Shown here piece by piece: positions 34,901-43,591 of a stretch of 64,000 nt of DNA. Position numbers and translations under genes: made by a program. The notes below the pieces were generated by a model. That model did not search any database. It saw nothing but the letters and a program-made list of their open reading frames with translations, and was not told the DNA's origin. The first letter of the stretch is position 1. Every line of letters begins with the position of its first letter. Source of the DNA: Mucilaginibacter mallensis (lineage in GTDB: Bacteria; Bacteroidota; Bacteroidia; Sphingobacteriales; Sphingobacteriaceae); assembly GCF_900105165.1 (NCBI RefSeq), contig NZ_LT629740.1, positions 3,162,001 to 3,226,000 of the forward strand. Reading direction: 5' to 3'.

Positions 34901-35185
34901 TTTAAAGTCGGCATTCCTTTCGCCCTCCCTTAATGTTTTTTCCTGGTAGTTATATCCAAGAAACTTAACACCAATAACAACGCTTTGTAAATTGGTTACT
35001 TTAATTGAATACTTGCCATCCGCATCTGTAGCGGTAGATGATGTACTACCTTTAACCTGTACGGTTACGCCAGGCAGCGGCGCATTCTTTTCGTCCGTAA
35101 CAGTACCGGTAATGGTTCTGTTTTGGGCTTTTAGTACAGTGCTGAGCAGCAGTAGTACTGAAAGTAAAAGGTAAATTTTTCTCAT
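31928..35185 (-). CDS. susC: SusC/RagA-family TonB-dependent outer-membrane transporter
   Basis: 1085 residues, signal peptide MRKIYLLLSVLLLLSTVLKAQ. The carboxypeptidase-regulatory-like domain (about 24-100; ITGTVTDEKNAPLPGVTV) precedes the plug, which starts with DEVVVVGYGTQKKATLTGAV. The plug shows PLFIIDDIQ and DIESISILKDAEAAIYG, both standard for SusC. The rest is a beta-barrel ending in a terminal aromatic (LNAGF). It has no STN domain, so it is not expected to signal through an anti-sigma factor. It should import RG-II-derived oligosaccharides with SusD, powered by TonB. A 13-base-pair hairpin lies upstream, between it and the DUF3826 gene. Confidence 0.95.
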   Translation of the reverse strand: MRKIYLLLSVLLLLSTVLKAQNRTITGTVTDEKNAPLPGVTVQVKGSTSSTATDADGKYSIKVTNLQSVVIGVKFLGYNYQEKTLREGERNADFKLVPNTSNLDEVVVVGYGTQKKATLTGAVVTISPKDIQDIPSLNLGASLAGQVAGLAVAQDQRPGQPATLTIRNPVVLNSSAGGSTNPLFIIDDIQRSQADFNLLDPNDIESISILKDAEAAIYGVSGGSGAILVRTKKGKIGAPKISFSSQFGSANAVQLPKMLTGPQMATFINDYQQIGEMAPNGVQTGNTIDVNGYVNGNASQKISGWYTPDELAYINNPANNSNFLKQEFHAADVEREAMNISGGTDKATYFVGADYVNQNSNFSGISNYKWGIRANVQAKPAKGLTAGLNVSFDQSYNKEFWYKQKSTTESLNNDVVTLNQALPWQKYFINGNPVYLSSTTFDDINVMLFQNSNNYEDNRQFLTNFLGTLSYEIPGVKGLTANATFNYNINTNFPTQFGTGFNYSQYSGTGANNHIPGGTLLKTIEIDNGNIITFNPSYAKAYQLDASLNYQNSFGKNNITGLVVYEQRETNDNFVNANVAGVVPGGLPNFNFTTGLQQTNQANGSLLGESGAESVIERINYDYNQTYLLQLVGRQDGTTNFASGERWGNFGGVSVGWVASNEKFVKDLAPWVNQLKFRASIGIVGGNSIASANYQYYQQYGIATGSPNGGAVFDEQVRGIGIKSGNLADPNTTWDHRTETDYGVDMQFLKNRLSITGDYFWTHGYDLLTTLSGAVPFLIGNTPPAENYGIVDNFGTEITVGWADHINSDWGYNVKVFYSWSDDKNIREDIAPGLIGTAQDRTGKSDDGGVFGYESLGLIRTQSQADQIIASRAAAAGGAQNVKIFGLTPAPGMINYADLDGNGIIENNDTKDEKYLSHKVGNHNNAGFNFGFSYKSISLNVVSGLSWGGTSSISGTELTSNDNQNASSGGADLQENRAAFWSDHWTPTNTNATYPAPYYYKEWDVVSNFWFVNSFNWNIQQANISWALPTKWIKVVGLASARLFGQCTNVLSLYNPYPDHYRTDQVGIENYPLLRTFTFGLNAGF

Positions 35186-35237
35186 AAAAATTTTAGGTTA
35201 ATTTAATTGGTATTTAGTATAATTAGGTTTGCATATG

Positions 35238-35268
35238 TATTAATTAATGGCCCACCCATTAATTAATA
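35238..35268. repeat. 13-bp perfect inverted repeat upstream of susC
   Basis: TATTAATTAATGG and its exact complement CCATTAATTAATA flank a 5-base loop (CCCAC) in the 88-base gap between DUF3826 and SusC. On the minus strand it lies after the DUF3826 stop and about 50 bases before the SusC start. It has no following U-run. It could be an operator for the AraC-type regulator, a transcript-processing or stabilising stem, or a weak terminator. Confidence 0.6.
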
Positions 35269-35273
35269 ATTTC

Positions 35274-35945
35274 TTATCCTTTCTGAGCTGATTTTTCTTT
35301 TATGCGTTGCTGCCATTCTTCACCTGCTTTCTTCATATCATAGCCCTGTGCTGATAAATAATTATTTATCCTGCCTTTATATTTACCAAACCAGGCATGC
35401 TTTTTCTCTGATGATTCTGCATCTATGGCATGTTCACGCGCTTCGGTTAACCATGCTTTAATCTGAAGCTTTTGCGGATCGGTTAAAGCTGGTAATTCAT
35501 CAAGATATGCGTTATAGGTTAATGGTAATATTTTATAGGTCATCTCATTCTTAACCTCGTCTATTTGCTGCGGTGTAAGCTCAGTGCCAAGCCTGGTTAA
35601 ATAAGATGCGTGTAAGGTGTTTAACTGTTTATCAACGTTACTATCAATCAGTGCTATTTGCGTATTGGCAGTAGTTTTATCATCGGCATATTTTGCTTTT
35701 ATATCCTTAACCTGCTCATTGCGGCTATCATGGATAGCGCTCAGGTTGCCGTATTGGTTAACCACAATATCTGTTACCCGTTTAAATTTTACAGAGTCGG
35801 TAATATTAAGTGCCGAAACTATTTTTTCGGCCCGCTTGGTTATTACTTGTGTATAATTTGCCTGCTCATCAGCTGGTGCAGTTTGTGCATGTACTGATGA
35901 CATGCCCAGCGCTGCTATCATTACTATAAAAAGATATTTTCTCAT
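35274..35945 (-). CDS. DUF3826-type exported helical protein
   Basis: 223 residues, signal peptide MRKYLFIVMIAALGMSSVHAQ. The rest is predicted to be mostly alpha-helical and charged, with the mark GTELTPQQIDEVKNEMTYKILPLTYNAY (key part: ELTPQQ...NEMTY). Proteins of this family recur in pectin utilisation loci of Bacteroidota, but their role is not known; a periplasmic accessory role is possible. It is the first gene of the 36-kb minus-strand operon and directly faces the AraC gene across a 417-base divergent region. Confidence 0.75.
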   Translation of the reverse strand: MRKYLFIVMIAALGMSSVHAQTAPADEQANYTQVITKRAEKIVSALNITDSVKFKRVTDIVVNQYGNLSAIHDSRNEQVKDIKAKYADDKTTANTQIALIDSNVDKQLNTLHASYLTRLGTELTPQQIDEVKNEMTYKILPLTYNAYLDELPALTDPQKLQIKAWLTEAREHAIDAESSEKKHAWFGKYKGRINNYLSAQGYDMKKAGEEWQQRIKEKSAQKG

Positions 35946-36362
35946 CGGTTTATTTTAATAAAATTGAATATATATTTAACATTATCAGACTAATCTATCA
36001 GCCCGAATAATTGTACCACAAACACTAATTAAGCAATCAATAATTATTAAGACTTAACCAGTTGCAAAAAATATAATTTATTAGTTCGGTTTATATAATG
36101 CGCAGTAACTGTTATCATTAAAACAGACTACAATAACAAATATCAAGTAATAGTAATTGCTATTACTACCTGTATTTATCAACTTATTGTATGATATTAT
36201 CATGGGCTTAATTGCAATATATCACAACATCTTTACATGCCGTTTTTAGGTTAATACTTGATAACATCATTTTTTTTTCAGTACATTTAAATTCTAAACC
36301 TGAATAACCAATAATAACCAGATCAAGCAATTGATTTATTTTTTATTAGATTTAAGTTCAAA
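35946..36362. promoter_or_regulatory. Divergent intergenic region between DUF3826-susC operon and AraC gene
   Basis: 417 AT-rich bases with no plausible gene. It must hold the start signals for the long minus-strand operon and probably for the regulator. I looked for the Bacteroidota pair (TTTG about 20 bases from TAnnTTTG) on both strands and found no exact match. T-rich tracts (for example near 36270) and short TA-rich repeats are present. AraC-type operators are likely here but cannot be delimited by eye. Confidence 0.5.
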
Positions 36363-37262
36363 ATGAAACCACATTTTCTCAAAGTTGATGTAAAACCACA
36401 AAATTCGTTTAGCATCAGACATGATATTTTACCTACTTTCAGGGGTATATGGCACTACCACCCTGAACTGGAATTACACTATGTTATTAAAGGTGAAGGT
36501 GTGCGCTTTATTGGTGATAATATCAGCAACTTTTCTTCCGGAGAAATATTATTGCTAGGAGAAAAACTACCACATTGCTGGCGATGCAAAGAAGAGTATT
36601 TTCAGCCTGATTCCGGGCTGAATGTAGAAGTGATAGTTATACACTTCTTACCTGATTGCCTGGGACGCTATTTGCTTAATTTGCCTGAGGCTTATCTATT
36701 ACCTAAACTGTTCGAAAAAGCCAAAAATGGTATAATCGTTAATGGCCCTGCCAAAGAAGAATTGAAACGCTTAATGCATCGTGCAGTTAATGCCAATAAC
36801 CTCGACCGCATTATAGTATTACTATCCATACTCAAAGTATTAGCTGAAAATGACGATTTTGAACATATTACACTCTCACACAATGAGTTTCATCAATCAA
36901 ACGAATCGGATACTATCCGCCTGAATAAGGTTTGTGCTTATACCTTAAGCAACTATAAAAAGGAAATAAGCCTGAATGAAATAGCTGCTATAGGCAATTT
37001 AAGTGTTACCTCTTTCTGTAGATATTTTAAATTAATGACTAAAAAAACATTCTCTGATTTTTTAACAGAGATACGCATCAGCCATGCCTGCCGCTTTTTA
37101 ATTGAAGATAAGCTGCCCACTGAAGTACTTTGTTTTGAGTGTGGATTTAACAATATATCCAACTTTTACCGTCACTTTAAAAAGGTAACGAACATGACGC
37201 CGCTTGAATATAAACGACGATATTTAAAAGGGCAGGCGCCGCAAGTGGCCCAAAGCGCTTAA
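36363..37262 (+). CDS. AraC-family transcriptional regulator with cupin sensor domain
   Basis: 299 residues, no signal or membrane segment. The N-terminal half (about 5-130) is a cupin-like sugar-sensing domain (RGIWHYHPELELHYVIKGEG). The C-terminal ~100 residues (about 186-287) hold two helix-turn-helix units, ending in CGFNNISNFYRHFKKVTNMTPLEYKRRY with the classic GF.N.S.FYR.FKK core. It is divergent from the susC operon and convergent with the GH2 gene at 37269 (6 bases apart). It is the only regulator in the window; no hybrid two-component system or ECF sigma/anti-sigma pair is visible, so it is the likely activator of this locus, responding to a freed monosaccharide. Confidence 0.88.
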   Translation: MKPHFLKVDVKPQNSFSIRHDILPTFRGIWHYHPELELHYVIKGEGVRFIGDNISNFSSGEILLLGEKLPHCWRCKEEYFQPDSGLNVEVIVIHFLPDCLGRYLLNLPEAYLLPKLFEKAKNGIIVNGPAKEELKRLMHRAVNANNLDRIIVLLSILKVLAENDDFEHITLSHNEFHQSNESDTIRLNKVCAYTLSNYKKEISLNEIAAIGNLSVTSFCRYFKLMTKKTFSDFLTEIRISHACRFLIEDKLPTEVLCFECGFNNISNFYRHFKKVTNMTPLEYKRRYLKGQAPQVAQSA

Positions 37263-37268
37263 GGTTGT

Positions 37269-39674
37269 TTATTTAACATTTAAAACCAAACTAGCAGGTT
37301 GTAAACCCTTAGCCTGCGCGTAAATAATAGCTGTGCCCCCAATCTTTTTTGCCTGGGCTATCAGTAAACACATACCGTGGAATGCTTTACTATGGTTCGC
37401 CTTGAATGATTCCATGCTTATTTGCGAACCATTATCAGTTCCAGTTATTTGTGCAGGGCCTGTGATCTTAAAATCAACAAGATTATCAGCATCCGGCACA
37501 ATATTACCACTGGCATCCAGTACTTTTACTGTTACAAATGAAAGATCCTGACCGTCGGCATTTATGGATTTGCGATCTGCTGATAGCTCGATTTTTGCAG
37601 GCAGGCCAGCTGTATGTATCTCTTGTGTTAATACAATCTTTCCATTTTTTCGGGATACAATCTTCAATGTTCCGGGTTCAAACTTAACTTTCCAGTTTAT
37701 GTGCAACTCATCGCCCTGTTTAGCTTTCACACCTAATGACCTGCCGTTTAAAAACAGTTCCACTTCATCGGCCTGACTATAATAGGCCCAAACATCAACT
37801 AATTGCCCGGGCTTCCAGTTCCAGTGCGGAAACAGGTGCAAAACAGGTTTGTTTGTCCACTCGCTTTGGTACATATAGTAAACATCCTTTGGGAAACCAG
37901 CCAAATCAGCAATACCGAAATAAGAACTACGTGCAGGCCAGGGATATGGCGTTGGCTCTCCAATGTAATCAAAGCCAGTCCAAATGAATAATCCCGACAG
38001 GAAATCATATTTTTTGATGACCTTCCACGTTTCCTCGTGGGTTGAACCCCAATAAGCCGCTACATTATCGTAAGCAGTAACTGCAAACTCAGAATTACTT
38101 TGTTTAAAGGGTACCTTTGAACTTTGCGGCCAGTGCCTTGTAGTATCGGTTGGCGTATCATAAAATCCGCGGGTTTCCAATGCCGACATAGTTTCGGTAG
38201 CTATAAACTTTTGACCGGGATAATTCTTCGGAAAATCAGCATATACTTCCTGGTGATAATTAAGCCCTACCAGGTCCAATGCTCCCGATTGATAAATAAA
38301 GTTTTTATGCGGATTTGATTCGCTCAACGCTGAGGTAACCGGCCGTGTATTATCAATATTCTTCACTATTCTCACCAGTTCCCGGGCTATAGATATACCT
38401 GTACTATCAAATTGCTCACGAATCTCATTACCTATACTCCAAATAAATACAGATGGGTGGTTACGATCACGCAGGATCTGATCTTCCAGATCCCGTTTAT
38501 GCCATTGTGCCCAATCTTCGTGATAATCATGTTTGGTTTTCTTTTTGGCCCACATATCAAAGGCTTCATCCATCACTAAAAAGCCCATTTTATCGCATAA
38601 GTCCAAAAACTCTGGTGCGGGAGGATTATGTGAGGTACGGATAGCGTTGCACCCCATATCCTTTAAAATTTGTAATTGCCGTTCTATCGCCTGTGTATTA
38701 ACAGTAGCACCTAATGCCCCCAGATCATGATGCATACAAACACCTTTGATCTTCATGTGAACACCATTTAAGGAAAAGCCTTTTTGTGCATCAAACTCAA
38801 AAGAACGGATACCGGTATTAACGGTAATATTGTCCAACACCCGGCTTCCCTGCATAATTTGCAGCGATATTTTATACAGATACGGATGATCGGTTGACCA
38901 GAATTGCGGATTTTTAATCGTTAAATTATATGCGGAAGCTAAAGTTGTATCGCTTGAATTTTTAAGCGGTGAAAAATTAGAAGTTACTGCTTCTCCCTTC
39001 TCATTATAGATGGTTGTTTTTAAGCTAAGCCCCTTACCTTCCGGCCTTATAGTGGTGCTTATATGTACCGATGCCTGATTATTTGAGATCTGCGGAGTAG
39101 TAACAAAAGTACCCCATTTAGTAAAACAAGTTTTATTTACTGTAGTAAGCCACACATTACGATATATTCCTGACCCGCTGTACCAGCGTGAATTAGGCTG
39201 ATCTCCATTGTCAACCTTAACAGCTATTACATTATCCCGATCGCCAAAATTTAAGTATGGGGTAAGATCGTAACTGAATGAAATGTAGCCATTGGGTCGC
39301 TTGCCGAAGTAATGACCGTTTATCCAGACTTCCGAATTACGGTAAACGCCATCAAAATCAATAAATACATTCTTATCTTTTGCCGATGATGGCACGTTGA
39401 AAGTCTTACGATACCAGCCAATACCGGCAGGTAAACCACCTTCGCCCTGTGTTGTAGGATTTTTTTCGTCGAAACTACCTTCTATGCTCCAGTCGTGAGG
39501 CAGATCAAGCGTGCGCCATTTGCCATCGTTAAATGCAGGCTGTTTTGCAAGGCTATCATCGCCCAACATAAACTTCCAATTCGCATCAAAGCTTTCTGTT
39601 TTACGCACCGATTGTGCCGATGCATAGTTGCAACAGAATAAGCTTAATACCAAACAAATAAACAACAAACGCAT
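37269..39674 (-). CDS. GH2 beta-galactosidase, DUF4982-type
   Basis: 801 residues, signal peptide ending at NYASAQ. GH2 jelly roll (about 25-190), Ig-like domain, TIM barrel (about 300-600), DUF4982-type beta domain (about 615-680) and a C-terminal Ig-like invasin-type domain (about 690-800). E417 in SIGNEIREQ is the acid/base and E494 in ATETMSALETRG the nucleophile. This architecture is common in Bacteroidota beta-galactosidases of pectin and xyloglucan loci. The gene is the last of the 52774-37269 operon, 3 bases after its neighbour, and meets the AraC gene tail to tail. It is distinct from the three other GH2 proteins here in length and active-site context. Confidence 0.85.
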   Translation of the reverse strand: MRLLFICLVLSLFCCNYASAQSVRKTESFDANWKFMLGDDSLAKQPAFNDGKWRTLDLPHDWSIEGSFDEKNPTTQGEGGLPAGIGWYRKTFNVPSSAKDKNVFIDFDGVYRNSEVWINGHYFGKRPNGYISFSYDLTPYLNFGDRDNVIAVKVDNGDQPNSRWYSGSGIYRNVWLTTVNKTCFTKWGTFVTTPQISNNQASVHISTTIRPEGKGLSLKTTIYNEKGEAVTSNFSPLKNSSDTTLASAYNLTIKNPQFWSTDHPYLYKISLQIMQGSRVLDNITVNTGIRSFEFDAQKGFSLNGVHMKIKGVCMHHDLGALGATVNTQAIERQLQILKDMGCNAIRTSHNPPAPEFLDLCDKMGFLVMDEAFDMWAKKKTKHDYHEDWAQWHKRDLEDQILRDRNHPSVFIWSIGNEIREQFDSTGISIARELVRIVKNIDNTRPVTSALSESNPHKNFIYQSGALDLVGLNYHQEVYADFPKNYPGQKFIATETMSALETRGFYDTPTDTTRHWPQSSKVPFKQSNSEFAVTAYDNVAAYWGSTHEETWKVIKKYDFLSGLFIWTGFDYIGEPTPYPWPARSSYFGIADLAGFPKDVYYMYQSEWTNKPVLHLFPHWNWKPGQLVDVWAYYSQADEVELFLNGRSLGVKAKQGDELHINWKVKFEPGTLKIVSRKNGKIVLTQEIHTAGLPAKIELSADRKSINADGQDLSFVTVKVLDASGNIVPDADNLVDFKITGPAQITGTDNGSQISMESFKANHSKAFHGMCLLIAQAKKIGGTAIIYAQAKGLQPASLVLNVK

Positions 39675-39677
39675 AGT

Positions 39678-40802
39678 TTACTTTTTAACTTTTACCGGAG
39701 GTGCTACAAAATTCACTTCACTTTTACCCATATCTTTTGATGTAGCTACGGCTATGCCACGCTGCTGCGTTTTATCAACCGCACAATAGAAATGATAAAC
39801 TACTCCTTTCCAATTCACCACATATGATTTATGGGCAAATTCATTGTCAAATGGTTCGGATGCCTGGATGAGTTTTTCTCCCGTCCAGTCTGTCCAGTGA
39901 ATTAAATCATAAGAACATGCAAAGCGGTTAAAAACCCCACCCAGACCGGTTTTCCAAAACGCACCAAAGTAGAACATCACATATACATTACCGATCTTCT
40001 GAATATCCGGATCGCCAGTTATGCCGGGGCCGTGGTTCAATACAGGATCTTTTCCATAGCGTGTCCAATGCAGCATATCATCAGATGTTGCCATTCCTAT
40101 TCGCTCAGCACCGTGTTTTTTGTCGACGCTATCCCCGTTAGCATTGTAATACATCACAAATTGATGGCCCGTTAGCTTCGATTTATCCCAGATTACAGTT
40201 TCCTTATATTGTGTATGATTATCCCACCAGGAAACATCCTTATCAAGCACCGACAGCACCGGATGATCTAAACGTGTCCATTCATGCGCAACAGTCGGAT
40301 CCTGATTAGTATAAGCTATACCAATGGAAAGCATCCCCTTTTCATACCCACGATCATGACCGCCGAAGTACGACATCCAATATTTGCCATCATATTTTTG
40401 CAGATCATAGCTTCCACCCCATTTGGTATCAATTAGTGCTGGGTAGCCTGCTTTTTGGTTATTATCCCAATTAGTGGTATCGGAGAATGACATTATCCTG
40501 CCTGTAGTTTCCCAGTGCAAAAGGTCCTTACTGTTAGACAACCAGGTTTCATAGCCACGCCCATTAAAAACAATATAGGTCATGAACCATTTGCCACTTT
40601 TACGGAAGATAGTTGGACAATCCACCTTTTTTGAATTATCCCCCGGCACTACAACCAAGCCGTATTTGTATGGCGTTTTTACCTGGTCATAAACCTGTTG
40701 CATTACATTATCAGGCACTTTATTGATGTCGGATTGCGCCATAACACTGCCTAAAGTGGTTATGCCAATAAGTGTAGTTAATATGATTTGTTTAAGTTTC
40801 AT
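39678..40802 (-). CDS. GH43/GH130-superfamily propeller glycosidase
   Basis: 374 residues, signal peptide ending at VMAQS (about 23). It is a five-bladed propeller with the repeat features of the GH32/43/62/68/117/130 superfamily: VDCPTIFRKSGKWFMTY (candidate base D61), SNSKDLLHW, TGDPDIQKIGNVYVMFYFG and SYDLIHWTDW. The usual GH43 acid motif (EGP) is not obvious, so the precise family is open; GH130- or GH117-like is possible. It should be periplasmic. Spacing to the flanking GH78 (14 bases) and GH2 (3 bases) genes shows it belongs to the same operon. Confidence 0.65.
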   Translation of the reverse strand: MKLKQIILTTLIGITTLGSVMAQSDINKVPDNVMQQVYDQVKTPYKYGLVVVPGDNSKKVDCPTIFRKSGKWFMTYIVFNGRGYETWLSNSKDLLHWETTGRIMSFSDTTNWDNNQKAGYPALIDTKWGGSYDLQKYDGKYWMSYFGGHDRGYEKGMLSIGIAYTNQDPTVAHEWTRLDHPVLSVLDKDVSWWDNHTQYKETVIWDKSKLTGHQFVMYYNANGDSVDKKHGAERIGMATSDDMLHWTRYGKDPVLNHGPGITGDPDIQKIGNVYVMFYFGAFWKTGLGGVFNRFACSYDLIHWTDWTGEKLIQASEPFDNEFAHKSYVVNWKGVVYHFYCAVDKTQQRGIAVATSKDMGKSEVNFVAPPVKVKK

Positions 40803-40816
40803 ACGATGCTGATTTT

Positions 40817-43591
40817 CTATTTACCCGCAATAAAATGGTAGATACCTGAACCCGTTTTTATTAAAGCCCTACCATCTTTATAGCCTAAAAGCTGTGATTT
40901 ATTAACCGGTTTTCCATCTTCAGTAATGACTGTACCGGGTTTAGCAGGCAGGTATACTACAGCGGTGGTATTTACCGGGATCTGAACCATTAGGTCAAAA
41001 TCTCCATTTCTCTTCTTCCAGTCTGTAGCAATAATACCATAAGGTGAATCATAACTCGCTTTTGCATAAGTAACATCACCTACAGGCTCCGGCTTTATTT
41101 CGATCTTATTCATGGCAATGGCACCGTGAGCTGAGCGGATGCCGGCCAAACTACTGTAAAACCACTCCATAATATGGCCCAGCATTAGGTGATTGTTGGA
41201 TACCTGCGGCAAAGCTCCCCATGATTCTGTTAACGAAGTTGCTCCGTGTGCCAACTGATAGCCATATCCCGGCACATCTGAACGACTGTTCATATCAAAG
41301 ATCACATCCGAACGCCCGGCATCATCCAATGCTTTCAGCAGGTAACGAAACCCAATATCGCCAGCAGTAAGGCTGTTGCCATGATCCTTTAATTCCTTAA
41401 CCATATTGTTGATAACAGCATCTTTGTCCTGTGGTTCAACTAAACCCATGTATAGCGAGATGGAATTTGCTGTTTGGCTACCTGTGCCGTATTCTTTGGT
41501 TTGCGTATTAAAGAATGCTTTATTATAAGCCTGTTTAACATCTGCTGCTAAAACATTATAGGTTGCAACATCCTGCGTTTTACCTAAAAGCTTTGCCACT
41601 TTAGCTATAATATCGAGATCATAATAATAAAAAGCAGTCGCGGTAATTCCTTTTGGTGTTTGCTGTGAATAGCCCGGCGCTTGGGGACCCTGGTCGTACC
41701 AATCACCTAAACCCTCCGTAAGGATGTGATGATCGGCTTTCGTGCCTAAGTAATCGATATAGCGTTTCATCATATCGTAGCTATTGGCTAACACATCTTT
41801 ATCACCATACCACTCATAAACATACCACGGCAAAATGATGCTATTACTTCCCCACTCCGGTGAATCACGGAAAGGCTCGCCGAATTGAGTGTATTCAGGT
41901 GCTATCTCAGGTATTAAACCTTCGGATGTTTGCGCCAGGCGCATATCGTTTATACATTTTAGTGCCAGGCGATGGATATCATAATTATAACGTATTGAAT
42001 TCCCTACTAAATGCACTTCTTCCAGCCAACCCAGTTTTTCGCGGTGCGGGCAATCAGTAAACAGGCTTGCCATATTGCTTTTCATGGCCCAGTCAATCAG
42101 CTTAAATGCGCGGTTAAACAGCTCATTTGAACAACTAAAGCTACCAACCGTAGCGGCAGCATTGCGTGTATGTAAACCCTTTATATCTAACAAAACAGGC
42201 AATTGACTTGGATTAGCTTTGCCTTGCGAAACTACGCCCTCTACCTGTAAATACCTGAATCCATAATAGGTAAACTGAGGATGCCAGGTTTCGGGGCCGC
42301 CACCTTTTAAAATATAATTATAATAATGTGGTTTGCCTGATCCGGTTTGATTTGCGCTGCCATCAGGGTGAATTAATTCTGCGGGGATAATTCGTACCGT
42401 ATCCCCCTTTTTGCCCTGAATAGTGATTTGCGGGATACCTGATGCATTTTGGCCCAGATCATAAACCCATGCGCCATTACCTATGTCTTTTTTGCTGATG
42501 GGGGTAAATTCCTGCATCACTTTCAGCGGGTCAGCTGCCTGCGCGTTTAATTGCGGAGAGCCCGTTACTATTATAGCATTTTGCCATTTAGTATCATCAA
42601 AATTAATAGTGTTCCAGTCGGGTTGCTCCAGGTTGGCATTGTAATCTTCACCACCGTAAATGCTGGTAAAAATTATTGGGCCAGGAGCTGTTTTCCAGCT
42701 TCTATCGCTCCCTAAATTAGTAATCGAGCCGTCTTTATACTCAATTACCAGTCGGCATATCATTTTCGGATAGCCATAAGCACCGGTCATTTTACGATAG
42801 CGTTTATCCCTTGGGATATAATAGAAGCCGTTGCCGAGCATTACACCTAACGCGTTGTTACCTTGTACCAACTTGTCGGTTAAATCAAAAGGCACGTATA
42901 AAGCCTGTTTATTATATTGCGTCCATCCGGGGTCGAGGAAATGATCACCTACCTTATTGCCGTTCAGGCTCATATCAAAATGACCTAAACCACATATGTA
43001 TAGGGTAGCTCTTTTTACAGGCTTGCTAATAGTAAACGTTTTGCGCAACAAGGGCAGCACATCATTAGCAGGCAGCAAACCTTTGGGCCCTTTACCTGCC
43101 GGAAAAGGCACCATGCGCATGGAATCGGGCATTTGCGCGTAGGCTATCCATTTTGCACCTGCCCAATCGGCGAGTGTTAGCAAACCCATTTGCCATTTTG
43201 CTATTTCGCTCCATGCTGACATATGCTGGTGATTATCCCAAACTGTCACTTTCCAGTAATAAGTTTTGGCTGATAAAAGCGGCCTACCCTTATAAGCTAC
43301 CTCAATTGATGTTGATGAATTGATATGCTTTGAATCCCAGGTATTGCCTATGTTCTTATCTAAACTTTCAATATTATCGCTAACCAAAATACGGTAAGCT
43401 GTTTGCATAATATTGCGTTCTGCAGATTGTAGCTTCCAGCTCAACTTTGGCGATGAGGCCTCAATCCCCATAGGATTGCTCTCATACTCGCATTGCAAAT
43501 TGGCTACCTTCAGCGTTTGCGCAAACACCTGTGACGGAAACAGTAAAAGCAGCAAATAAAATCTTTTCATTTCACTATAATTTAGCAGCAT
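40817..43591 (-). CDS. GH78 alpha-L-rhamnosidase with altered third acidic residue
   Basis: 924 residues. The frame starts at 43591 (TAATG overlap with the GH2-malectin stop), though the signal peptide MKRFYLLLLLFPSQVFAQ begins at the eighth codon (43570). The domain order is that of full-length GH78: Ig-like (LQCEYESNPMGIE), jelly roll, concanavalin-like, six-hairpin and C-terminal sandwich. The catalytic stretch DCPHREKLGWLEEVH has D513, E518 and E525. The spacing (5 and 7) is canonical, but the third position is Glu where the short GH78 at 3801 has Asp. It should release alpha-L-rhamnose, with a linkage preference that may differ from the paralogues. Confidence 0.85.
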   Translation of the reverse strand: MLLNYSEMKRFYLLLLLFPSQVFAQTLKVANLQCEYESNPMGIEASSPKLSWKLQSAERNIMQTAYRILVSDNIESLDKNIGNTWDSKHINSSTSIEVAYKGRPLLSAKTYYWKVTVWDNHQHMSAWSEIAKWQMGLLTLADWAGAKWIAYAQMPDSMRMVPFPAGKGPKGLLPANDVLPLLRKTFTISKPVKRATLYICGLGHFDMSLNGNKVGDHFLDPGWTQYNKQALYVPFDLTDKLVQGNNALGVMLGNGFYYIPRDKRYRKMTGAYGYPKMICRLVIEYKDGSITNLGSDRSWKTAPGPIIFTSIYGGEDYNANLEQPDWNTINFDDTKWQNAIIVTGSPQLNAQAADPLKVMQEFTPISKKDIGNGAWVYDLGQNASGIPQITIQGKKGDTVRIIPAELIHPDGSANQTGSGKPHYYNYILKGGGPETWHPQFTYYGFRYLQVEGVVSQGKANPSQLPVLLDIKGLHTRNAAATVGSFSCSNELFNRAFKLIDWAMKSNMASLFTDCPHREKLGWLEEVHLVGNSIRYNYDIHRLALKCINDMRLAQTSEGLIPEIAPEYTQFGEPFRDSPEWGSNSIILPWYVYEWYGDKDVLANSYDMMKRYIDYLGTKADHHILTEGLGDWYDQGPQAPGYSQQTPKGITATAFYYYDLDIIAKVAKLLGKTQDVATYNVLAADVKQAYNKAFFNTQTKEYGTGSQTANSISLYMGLVEPQDKDAVINNMVKELKDHGNSLTAGDIGFRYLLKALDDAGRSDVIFDMNSRSDVPGYGYQLAHGATSLTESWGALPQVSNNHLMLGHIMEWFYSSLAGIRSAHGAIAMNKIEIKPEPVGDVTYAKASYDSPYGIIATDWKKRNGDFDLMVQIPVNTTAVVYLPAKPGTVITEDGKPVNKSQLLGYKDGRALIKTGSGIYHFIAGK

